Assembly: GCA_022428205.1 (NCBI GenBank)
Contig: JAKMCW010000093.1
Span: forward strand, 1 to 64,000
Length of the DNA: 64,000 nt
From: Flavobacteriales bacterium
GTDB taxonomy: Bacteria; Bacteroidota; Bacteroidia; Flavobacteriales_D; Sanyastnellaceae
Reading direction: 5' to 3'
Every line of letters begins with the position of its first letter. Within the stretch, counting starts at the first letter, position 1. The translations under genes and the position numbers were made by a program. Shown here piece by piece: positions 39,051 through 46,941 of this stretch. The notes under the pieces were generated by a model. That model did not search any database and was not told the origin of the DNA. It saw only the letters and a program-made list of their open reading frames with translations.

Positions 39051-39830
39051 TCAGGCCGCGCTTGTGGCTTCTACCTGCGCTGCATGAGCGCGACCAGCGG
39101 CATCCACAATTTCGCGGAACATCACAGAGTCCAGAGAGGCACCACCAATGAGACCACCGTCGACATCTTGACAAGCGAAAAGTTCATCGGCGTTGCTGGG
39201 CTTGCAGCTTCCGCCGTACAAAATCGGTACGGCACCGGCAATGTCCTCATCGTGGGCTTCGCGCAGCCAGCCACGTATGGCGGCGTGCATTTCTTGAGCC
39301 TGCGCAGCAGTAGCAGTGAGGCCTGTGCCAATCGCCCAGATGGGCTCATAGGCGACAACAACACGGTCCATGACTTCCGCTGGCAAGTGAAGGATGGCCG
39401 ATTCCATTTGGCGCAAGACCTTGTCGAAATGGACATCTGACTGGCGGTCTTGAAGTGACTCTCCGCAACAAAACACCACGCGTAAACCCGCTTCAAGGAC
39501 CCTATTCACCTTTTCGGCCACCACTTCATCTCCGTCTCCGTAACCCTCTCGGCGCTCACTGTGGCCCACAATGACATCGTGCACACCACATCCTTGTAGC
39601 ATGTCCGCTGTGAATTCACCCGTATGAGCGCCTGGTCCAGTCGCAGAGACGTTTTGTGCGCCAAGGCGAAAAGCCCATGGAGTGCTGCCCAACGCGGCGA
39701 GATACGGTGCTGGAGGAGCGATCATCATCTCCACGCCATCCGGCAACGGAGGCATGCTGGTGAGGGCGTTGGCAAATTCCTTGGCCTCGTTGAATGACTT
39801 GTTGCTTTTCCAATTGCCAGCTACGAGCAT
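39051..39830 (-). CDS. tpiA: Triosephosphate isomerase
   Basis: MLVAGNWKSNKSFNEAKEFANAL, GAQNVSATGPGAHTGEFTADML, VIVGHSERREGYGDGDEVVAEK, VVAYEPIWAIGTGLTATAAQAQEMHAAIR, ILYGGSCKPSNADELF. Confidence 0.97.
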   Translation of the reverse strand: MLVAGNWKSNKSFNEAKEFANALTSMPPLPDGVEMMIAPPAPYLAALGSTPWAFRLGAQNVSATGPGAHTGEFTADMLQGCGVHDVIVGHSERREGYGDGDEVVAEKVNRVLEAGLRVVFCCGESLQDRQSDVHFDKVLRQMESAILHLPAEVMDRVVVAYEPIWAIGTGLTATAAQAQEMHAAIRGWLREAHDEDIAGAVPILYGGSCKPSNADELFACQDVDGGLIGGASLDSVMFREIVDAAGRAHAAQVEATSAA

Positions 39831-39920
39831 CTTTCGGTGGTTTGCATGGGGATGTGAATCCCGGGTTGAGGGGCGAAAGTTAGAGCTCTCCGACGCGTCC
39901 GCATCTTCAAATTCAAGGAA

Positions 39921-41819
39921 ATGGCACAAGAGCACCCTTCCCGTACGTCACTGGCTTCGCTAAGAGGTGTGCTGCGCGAGCATTGGGGACATCCGGACTT
40001 CCGTCCCTCCCAAGTTCCCGTGGTCGAGTCTGCGGTATCAGGGGGGGATACTTTGGCCATCCTCCCTACCGGTGGCGGAAAGTCCATTTGCTATCAAGTG
40101 CCTGGACTCGTGCGCGGTGGCGTATGTCTGGTCATCAGTCCTTTGGTCGCCCTGATGAACGATCAGGTCGCTGGACTGCGCCGCAAAGGCCTGAGGGCCG
40201 AAGTGCTGACGGCTGGAATGCCAAAGTCAGAAGCTGAACGGGTGTTGGACAATGCCCGGTTCGGTCCCGGTGGATTTTTGTTTGTCGCACCTGAGCGATT
40301 GGCCCAGCCCCATTTCGAATCGGCCTGCAGGGATATGGATGTTCGCACCATCGCCATCGACGAAGCCCACTGCGCCAGCCAATGGGGCCATTCTTTTCGC
40401 GCCGACTACCTCCAACTCGCCGTTTTGCGAAAATGGCATCCACGGGCAGGATGGATTGCACTGACTGCGACAGCGACCGAGAAGGTGGCCGAAGACATTG
40501 AGCGCTTGCTGGGAATGAACAAGCCCACGCGCATTCGCTCCAGCATGCGGCGGCCCAATTTGGCCTTTGCCGTCCGCACGGTGCCGGACCGCCATGCCGC
40601 CTTGGTTGATTGGGGACACAGGCTGGAGGGTACGGCGATCCTCTATGTCCGGACGCGTCGGGAATCAGAGGCCATGGCCAACATGTTGAAAGCCCACGGG
40701 ATTGCAGCAGCTCCGTATCACGCGGGGATGGACCGCAAGACCCGGGATGAGCACCAAAGGCGTTGGCTGCGAGGAGAGCTGGCTGTTTTGGCCTGCACCA
40801 CGGCCTTTGGCATGGGCATCGATAAGCCCGATGTGCGCCATGTTGCCCACGCCCACATCCCTGAGTCCCCAGAAGGATACATCCAAGAAGCAGGTCGTGC
40901 AGGAAGGGATGGGCAGCCCGCTATGGCCGAACTGTTCTTAGATCCTCACGCGGTCGGTGAAGCTGAGCAGCATTTGGCCCGCCAATGGCCTGACCAAGCC
41001 ATGGTTCGCCGGACACTACAGGCCCTCTCCAACCAATTGGCCCTTGCAGAAGGTGCGGTCATGGAGGCGCCCGAAGAGGTCTGGGTGGGGCCTTTGTCCA
41101 TGGCTGCCAAATGCTCCATTCCCCTCACCAAGAAAAGTGTGGACCTCATGGCCCGCGCGGGTTGGATAGCGCTGCACCCCGTCCAACAGCGGATCCTCTG
41201 CAAATGGCGCATCGCTCCAGAGGAACTCCAGCGCAATGCTCCGGAATACGGCAGTGACAGAGGGGTCCTCTCCGCCTTGCTGCATGCCTACGGCAGCAAG
41301 CGCACGCCTCAGTGGTCACTGGATATTGAAGCGGTCTTCGCGGCTGCTGGATGCGACATGAAAGCCGGATGGCAGCACCTCAAGCGGCTCTCGGAATTGG
41401 GGACCATCGACATCGCTGCGCCCGCTGACCGATTGTCAGTACAATTCACAGTAGCGCGGCCCTCATCCAAAACCGCACGAATTCCGGCCAAGATCTTGGA
41501 AGACCGGGTGCGGGACGCTGAAGAACGTTGGGCCTTTATGCGTGACTACCTCAATGTGGGTTCATGTCGCGCTCAAGCCCTCGAGTCTCTCTTTGAACGC
41601 GACGTCGCCCCTCCTTGTGGGCTCTGCGATCGCTGTCAACCCCCACCCCCTCCCAAGGCGGAAGACGTCCTCAACTGGATCGGCAATGGGATGACGTTTG
41701 CGGAACTCCAACAACGCGTGCCGGCCCTTCACCGTGAGGAGGTGAGGGAATTGCTCGAAGCTTGGCGTGCTGAGGGCGTGATCACTTGGAACGAAGGACG
41801 GATCGTGAAAGTCCAATAA
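39921..41819 (+). CDS. recQ: ATP-dependent DNA helicase, RecQ family
   Basis: FRPSQVPVVESAVSGGDTLAILPTGGGKSICYQVPGL, IDEAHCASQWGHSFRADYLQL, FGMGIDKPDVRHVAHAHIPESPEGYIQEAGRAGRDGQ, CGLCDRC zinc motif. Confidence 0.95.
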   Translation: MAQEHPSRTSLASLRGVLREHWGHPDFRPSQVPVVESAVSGGDTLAILPTGGGKSICYQVPGLVRGGVCLVISPLVALMNDQVAGLRRKGLRAEVLTAGMPKSEAERVLDNARFGPGGFLFVAPERLAQPHFESACRDMDVRTIAIDEAHCASQWGHSFRADYLQLAVLRKWHPRAGWIALTATATEKVAEDIERLLGMNKPTRIRSSMRRPNLAFAVRTVPDRHAALVDWGHRLEGTAILYVRTRRESEAMANMLKAHGIAAAPYHAGMDRKTRDEHQRRWLRGELAVLACTTAFGMGIDKPDVRHVAHAHIPESPEGYIQEAGRAGRDGQPAMAELFLDPHAVGEAEQHLARQWPDQAMVRRTLQALSNQLALAEGAVMEAPEEVWVGPLSMAAKCSIPLTKKSVDLMARAGWIALHPVQQRILCKWRIAPEELQRNAPEYGSDRGVLSALLHAYGSKRTPQWSLDIEAVFAAAGCDMKAGWQHLKRLSELGTIDIAAPADRLSVQFTVARPSSKTARIPAKILEDRVRDAEERWAFMRDYLNVGSCRAQALESLFERDVAPPCGLCDRCQPPPPPKAEDVLNWIGNGMTFAELQQRVPALHREEVRELLEAWRAEGVITWNEGRIVKVQ

Positions 41820-41857
41820 TCCGATAGAAGCCCGGGCCTCCGCGCTACCTTGCCGGC

Positions 41858-43105
41858 ATGTCGAAACCGACGCCAGCACATCCTTTTCTGTATTTGAAAC
41901 CCGGCAAGGAAAAGAACCTCCTCCGCGGACATCCCTGGGTATTCTCTGGGGCCATTCAGCGCATTGAGGTGGATGATGAGGCGCCTCTTCCAGGCGATTG
42001 GGTGCGTGTATACACGGCAGATGAATGCCCGATTGGCTGGGGCCATTGGGGCGCAGGATCCATCGCTGTCCGGATTATTGCGGAGGGTGACTTGGAACAC
42101 CCCCCCGGTAAGGACTGGTGGACCCAAAAGTTCGCTGAATGCCTAGAAGTCAGAAAAAGCATGGGGCTTGCGCCACTGCAACCGTCTGAGACCGACTGCT
42201 ATCGGCTTGTCCATGGCGAAGGGGACGGACTTTCCGGCTTGGTCGTCGATTGGTATGCGGGCATGGCCGTGGTTCAGACGCACACGATGGGCATGCACCG
42301 TGCCTGGCCCGACATCCTGATCGGTTTGCGTGAAGCATTGGGTGCCCCATTGGACATGGTCGTCAATAAAAGCGCACCGCTGCTGGCGAAGCTGCCCGAT
42401 GCAGCGCTGCCCGCTGAGGGGTTTTCCGATGGAGTGGTGTGGTCTGCCGACACTGAGGCTGCCGCTGACACCCGCATGGTGACCGAGCACGGTATTCGCT
42501 ACACGGTCTCGCCTCTGACAGGACAGAAGACCGGCTTCTTTCTCGACCAGCGGGACAACCGCAAACTGTTGGCTGAGATGGTGGGCGACCGTGCGGTGCT
42601 CAATGCCTTTAGCTATACCGGGGGGTTCAGCATGGCGGCATTGTCTGGTGGAAGCCCTCATGTGGTGAGCCTTGACGCATCAGAGCCGGCTGTTTTGGCA
42701 GCCAATGAGCATGCCGAAATCAATGGATATGCCGATCGACATGAAGGCGTACAAGGCGATGTCCTCACCTACATCCGGAATGTGGAACTCCTGCCTCCGG
42801 TGGTGATTCTGGACCCACCTGCCTATGCCAAGAGCCGCTCGGCAAGGCACAAAGCCGTGCAAGGTTACAAGCGTCTCAATGCCACGGCCATCTCCAAGAT
42901 GCCCGCAGGTGGTGTGTTGTGGACGTTTAGCTGCTCACAGGTCTTGGACGCTCAACTCTTCGAGGACACCATTGTCGCTGCAGCTGTGGAGTCGGGAAGA
43001 AAGGTTCGCATCACACGTCGTCTAGATCAGCCATCGGATCATCCGACCAAGGCCGGCCATCCCGAAGCCCGTTACCTCAAAGGACTCATCCTTTATGTAG
43101 CCTGA
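41858..43105 (+). CDS. rlmI: Class I SAM-dependent rRNA (cytosine-C5-)methyltransferase, RlmI-like with PUA domain
   Basis: YLKPGKEKNLLRGHPWVFSGAIQRIE; TGQKTGFFLDQRDNRKLLAEMVGDRAVLNAFSYTGGFSMAALSGG; VILDPPAYAKSRSARHKAVQGYKRLN; WTFSCSQ. Confidence 0.9.
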   Translation: MSKPTPAHPFLYLKPGKEKNLLRGHPWVFSGAIQRIEVDDEAPLPGDWVRVYTADECPIGWGHWGAGSIAVRIIAEGDLEHPPGKDWWTQKFAECLEVRKSMGLAPLQPSETDCYRLVHGEGDGLSGLVVDWYAGMAVVQTHTMGMHRAWPDILIGLREALGAPLDMVVNKSAPLLAKLPDAALPAEGFSDGVVWSADTEAAADTRMVTEHGIRYTVSPLTGQKTGFFLDQRDNRKLLAEMVGDRAVLNAFSYTGGFSMAALSGGSPHVVSLDASEPAVLAANEHAEINGYADRHEGVQGDVLTYIRNVELLPPVVILDPPAYAKSRSARHKAVQGYKRLNATAISKMPAGGVLWTFSCSQVLDAQLFEDTIVAAAVESGRKVRITRRLDQPSDHPTKAGHPEARYLKGLILYVA

Positions 43106-43108
43106 ACC

Positions 43109-43756
43109 TTAGGGCTGCAATCTGCGCCTCGTCCATCCGTGACCCGATTTGCGGGCCACGAGGCGGTCGTGCATGCGACCTGGACGCCCTTGCCAAAATT
43201 CGATTTCTTCGATGTGCAGCAAAAAGCCGCCCCAATGCGGCGGGCGCGGCACAGCTCCTTCAAACTTGTCTTCAAAGGCCGCATAAGCATTTTCCAATGC
43301 ACTGCGTCCCTCTACTTCCTCGCTTTGGGACGACGCCCAGGCGCCAATTTGGCTCGCCCGAGGCCGGGATTCGAAGTAACGGTCACTGTCGGCCTCTGGC
43401 ATTTGCTCAACCCGGCCCCGCACCCGCAGCTGTCGCTCCAAATCGCGCCAAAAAAAGGTGGCTGCGGCGTGGGGGTGCGCCAGCAACTCGCGGCCCTTTG
43501 CGCTTTGGTAATTGGTGTAAAAAGTCAGGGCGTCTCCGGCATCGTTGGATTGGACTGCCCTCAACAAAACGATGCGGGCATTCGGATGTCCATCCGAGCC
43601 CACCGTCGACAGCGTCATCGCGTTGTAATCGTCGGGGTCAGATGCTTTGGCCTCCTCCAGCCAGAGCGTCAGCAACTGCAACACATCAAAGCCTTCCGCA
43701 TCGTCCAAGCTGCCCTTGGCGTACACCTTTCTGTCGTCAAATGCTGTCATAGCCAA
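43109..43756 (-). CDS. pdxH: Pyridoxamine 5'-phosphate oxidase
   Basis: DPDDYNAMTLSTVGSDGHPNARIVLLR, FYTNYQSAKGRELLAHPHAAATFFWRDLERQLRVRGRVEQMPEADSDRYFESRPRASQIGAWASSQSE. Confidence 0.95.
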   Translation of the reverse strand: MAMTAFDDRKVYAKGSLDDAEGFDVLQLLTLWLEEAKASDPDDYNAMTLSTVGSDGHPNARIVLLRAVQSNDAGDALTFYTNYQSAKGRELLAHPHAAATFFWRDLERQLRVRGRVEQMPEADSDRYFESRPRASQIGAWASSQSEEVEGRSALENAYAAFEDKFEGAVPRPPHWGGFLLHIEEIEFWQGRPGRMHDRLVARKSGHGWTRRRLQP

Positions 43757-45172
43757 TCAACCGGCTTGCTCGGCGGATGTTTCCTCGCTGGGCTTTTCTA
43801 CCACCAGCAGCAAATTGCCCCCGCTCTCCGAAAGGTCCAGCGCTTGGCCGGACTGCTCCACATATCCGATGCGGTAAACCTCGACCACCCTCAGGCCACA
43901 TGAGGCGACAAGGTCCTCCATGCGCTCCCGGGTGGTGTAGTGCAAGAACGCCACAGCCTCACCATCGTGTCGCTTGTAAAAGACATCGCCACATTCATAG
44001 CCCTCTTCCTGAAGGTTCAGCTCGTCAAAAATCCTAACAGCTTCAGGGCCCCATTCATGAGGGTTCTCCACGTTGAAGACGTCGAAATAGAACCTCCCCC
44101 CTGGTTTCAGTGCTTGAAAGACTTTAGACAAGCTGCGCTTGCGCTCTGCACGGTTGGGTATGTGGCCGAAGGCATAGAGAAAGGCTATGGCGTCATAAGC
44201 ACCCGGAGTCACGGTGCATTCGTTCCACATTCCGATGCGCGCATCGACCCCGCGCTCCTTGGCATGCTGAACCATAGAGCTGCTGATGTCCACGCCCTCA
44301 AGCACATAGTCCAGGCCAGATTGCTGGCGGATATCGACCGCGCGGCGCCCAGTCCCACACCCAATGTGCAACATGCGTTTTGGGCCACATTCTCTCAGGT
44401 CTTTGGCGATGATGCTGTCGATGCTGCCGGTATACAGCCTGCGCTTTTCGCTCTCATCATCCAGGTGGTCGTACAGTTCCGCTTGCTCCGCATAGTAAGC
44501 GGAAATAGAGGACATGATGGCTCCACGATCCGGTTTGGGAATCAAGGGGTACAGCATATGCGTGCTGTTGCCCGGCGCATCGCTCATCGGGATATAGGTA
44601 AAGGCCCCCTTTTCCAGACTTCTGAACCCTGCTTCATCCTGATGGAATGAGGCCGTCGTTGCGGTGGCATTCAATTCGCCACGCCACCCTTTCTCGGCAT
44701 CGAACAACACCATCCCATCCAAGTCCTCCAAGGCTGGTGCATAGAAATGGACCGTGATCAGGGGCGATTCTGCGCTGGGGTTTACAATCTTATGGATGGT
44801 ACCGTCGGGCTCCGGCAAAACACCTCCTGCCCTCACCCTCAGCGCGCCCTTTTCACGAAGCTCTTTTCGCTCGGCGTCAAATGTGTATTCGACATTTTCC
44901 ACTTCTCCTTCAAGGCACAACACATAGCCCCAAAACCCCTCGTGATGGTGAATGGCACTTTCAACGCCCGGTGGCCAATGCAACACCACGACCTCGAAAG
45001 GATCCATGAGCAAAATATTCCGGGCATAGTTTCCAGAACCCGCGTCGTATTCAGGCACGGTTGTCGCGTAGTCGAGGGCCGAGCAATCGATGCCCCGAAC
45101 AAAACGCCCCAGCCAATCGAAATCGAAGTCTGCCGGGGTGTGTTGCCGTATTTGCTCTACGAGGTTCCGCAT
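43757..45172 (-). CDS. Bifunctional-looking fusion: cysteine dioxygenase type I domain and class I SAM-dependent methyltransferase domain
   Basis: N-term: YARNILLMDPFEVVVLHWPPGVESAIHHHEGFWGYVLCLEGEVENVEYTF and GTIHKIVNPSAESPLITVHFYAPAL (CDO cupin). C-term: MLHIGCGTGRRAVDIRQQ...YDAIAFLYAFGHIPNRAERKRSLSKVFQALKPGGRFYFDVFN (methyltransferase). Confidence 0.88.
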   Translation of the reverse strand: MRNLVEQIRQHTPADFDFDWLGRFVRGIDCSALDYATTVPEYDAGSGNYARNILLMDPFEVVVLHWPPGVESAIHHHEGFWGYVLCLEGEVENVEYTFDAERKELREKGALRVRAGGVLPEPDGTIHKIVNPSAESPLITVHFYAPALEDLDGMVLFDAEKGWRGELNATATTASFHQDEAGFRSLEKGAFTYIPMSDAPGNSTHMLYPLIPKPDRGAIMSSISAYYAEQAELYDHLDDESEKRRLYTGSIDSIIAKDLRECGPKRMLHIGCGTGRRAVDIRQQSGLDYVLEGVDISSSMVQHAKERGVDARIGMWNECTVTPGAYDAIAFLYAFGHIPNRAERKRSLSKVFQALKPGGRFYFDVFNVENPHEWGPEAVRIFDELNLQEEGYECGDVFYKRHDGEAVAFLHYTTRERMEDLVASCGLRVVEVYRIGYVEQSGQALDLSESGGNLLLVVEKPSEETSAEQAG

Positions 45173-45302
45173 GCTTTTTGGTTTGCCTTCAAAGATACTG
45201 AGGTATGAAAAGCTAGCCTCATGGAACAGAGCAACTCCAGATCAGAACGAAACCTTTTTTGCGCGGTAACAGTATCGGAAGTCGATTCCAAACTGTTGCC
45301 CT

Positions 45303-45521
45303 ATGTCCAACCGACGCATCGTGAGCTACGAGAAGCTCGAACAACCCATCCGCAAGCTGCTCAAGTCCCGCTATCCTGACGGATTTGACGGCCAAACCTT
45401 CAATCTGCGCCTTCCCACAAGCAAGGAAGTCTTCAAGATGATCCGGGTCGAAATGGAAGGGATTCAATACATGGTCAAAGTAGGCCCCGCCATCGAAGGG
45501 GTTGACTATACCATCGACTGA
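45303..45521 (+). CDS. Small conserved-looking protein of unknown function (72 aa)
   Basis: MSNRRIVSYEKLEQPIRKLLKSRYPDGFDGQTFNLRLPTSKEVFKMIRVEMEGIQYMVKVGPAIEGVDYTID; independent ORF with its own downstream terminator. Confidence 0.72.
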   Translation: MSNRRIVSYEKLEQPIRKLLKSRYPDGFDGQTFNLRLPTSKEVFKMIRVEMEGIQYMVKVGPAIEGVDYTID

Positions 45522-45547
45522 CTTTACTTCTAACATTCTGTGCTTTC

Positions 45548-45582
45548 AGGGTTGGTTCCGAACTTCGGGGCCAACCCTTTTT
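45548..45582 (+). terminator. Intrinsic terminator after the 72-aa gene
   Basis: AGGGTTGG ... CCAACCCT stem with inner loop, then TTTTTC. Confidence 0.65.
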
Positions 45583-45583
45583 C

Positions 45584-46930
45584 ATGACCGCCATTTTTCA
45601 CCGCACGTTTTTTGTTGCCGGCCTTGCACTGATTTCTTGGAATGTCGCTGCCCAGCTTGCCTGTCAGCCCATGGTAGGACATGTCGGATTGCGCGATGCC
45701 CGTATTTGGATTCAGACGGAGGGGCCATGCACTGCCTCCCTGCAGTGTTGGGCCGATTCCCTAGATAAAGCACCGAAAGCAGTCCATGCTACTCCACTAC
45801 AGGACTTAACAGCAGGTGGTGCCTATACCACCACCTTCGATGTGGCTGACCTCAATCCTGGAACCACATATCGGTTTCAGGTATTGGTGAATGGCAAGCG
45901 GGCCAAAACAGGATTTGACCCTGCACTGCAACGGTTCACCACACAGCCTTTGTGGCAGTATCGGTTCGATCCTCCCCCATTTACTGTCGCCCTCGGCTCC
46001 TGTGCCTTTGTCAATGAAACCGCCTTTGACCGTCCCGGCAAACCTTACGGCGGCGAGTATGAAATTTTCGATGCCATCGCCCAATCACAGCCCGACATGA
46101 TGTTGTGGCTTGGGGACAACGTCTATTTCCGCGAAGTCGATTGGTATGCACGGTCGGGCATGCAACACCGCTACAGTCACCTCAGGAAGTTGCCCGAATT
46201 GCAGCAATTGCTCGGCGCGTGTCCCCATTACGCCACATGGGATGACCATGACTATGGCCCTGATAACTCGGACGGCAGCTGGGTACACAAGGATTGGGCT
46301 GCTCAGACTTTTGGTGAGTTTTGGCCCAATCCCTCACAAGGATTGCCCGACCTCTCCGGCGCAGGAGTGACCACTGCTTTTAAATTTCACGACGTCGATT
46401 TCTTCTTGTTGGACAACCGCACATTCAGGGTCAATCACGACAATGTTTCCACCCCTCCCCAAGTCCTCGGCGCGGAGCAGGTTGACTGGCTGATCCAAGC
46501 ACTGCAATACAGCCGTGCTCCTTTCAAGGTGGTGACCATAGGGGGACAATTCCTCTCTGATTTCGCCGACTTTGAGAACATGGCGCTCTATCCAGCAGAG
46601 CGCGATGGCATATTGGAGCGCATCCAGGATGAGGGCATCCATGGCGTGGTCTTCCTCTCAGGTGACCGGCACAGTTCGGAGCTGACCGAATTGATGCTGC
46701 CCAACGGTCAGAAGGTCATCGACTTCACATGCAGTGCCCTGACCAGCGGAACCTATGACCACAGTGACGAACCCAACACACTCCGCGTCGACGGCACCAT
46801 GGTCGGCGATCGGAATTTCGGCACACTCGAAATCACTGGCCCCCGCAAAGACCGCAGCATGACCATTCGTACCCATGGCACCGATGGCAAGGTCATATGG
46901 GAGCGGAAATACAAAGCTTCCGACCTCTAA
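45584..46930 (+). CDS. PhoD-like alkaline phosphatase family protein (secreted)
   Basis: Signal peptide; VGHVGLRDARIWIQTEGP; FTVALGSCAFVN; MMLWLGDNVYFREVDW; ATWDDHDYGPDNSDGSW; VVFLSGDRHSSELTEL. Confidence 0.9.
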   Translation: MTAIFHRTFFVAGLALISWNVAAQLACQPMVGHVGLRDARIWIQTEGPCTASLQCWADSLDKAPKAVHATPLQDLTAGGAYTTTFDVADLNPGTTYRFQVLVNGKRAKTGFDPALQRFTTQPLWQYRFDPPPFTVALGSCAFVNETAFDRPGKPYGGEYEIFDAIAQSQPDMMLWLGDNVYFREVDWYARSGMQHRYSHLRKLPELQQLLGACPHYATWDDHDYGPDNSDGSWVHKDWAAQTFGEFWPNPSQGLPDLSGAGVTTAFKFHDVDFFLLDNRTFRVNHDNVSTPPQVLGAEQVDWLIQALQYSRAPFKVVTIGGQFLSDFADFENMALYPAERDGILERIQDEGIHGVVFLSGDRHSSELTELMLPNGQKVIDFTCSALTSGTYDHSDEPNTLRVDGTMVGDRNFGTLEITGPRKDRSMTIRTHGTDGKVIWERKYKASDL

Positions 46931-46941
46931 GCGTCGGGCTG

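Noticed and set aside
43757-45172. CDO-methyltransferase fusion as an assembly chimera
   Set aside because: The frame is continuous over 471 codons with a plausible linker and no repeat at the junction, so a real fusion is preferred, though reads should be checked.
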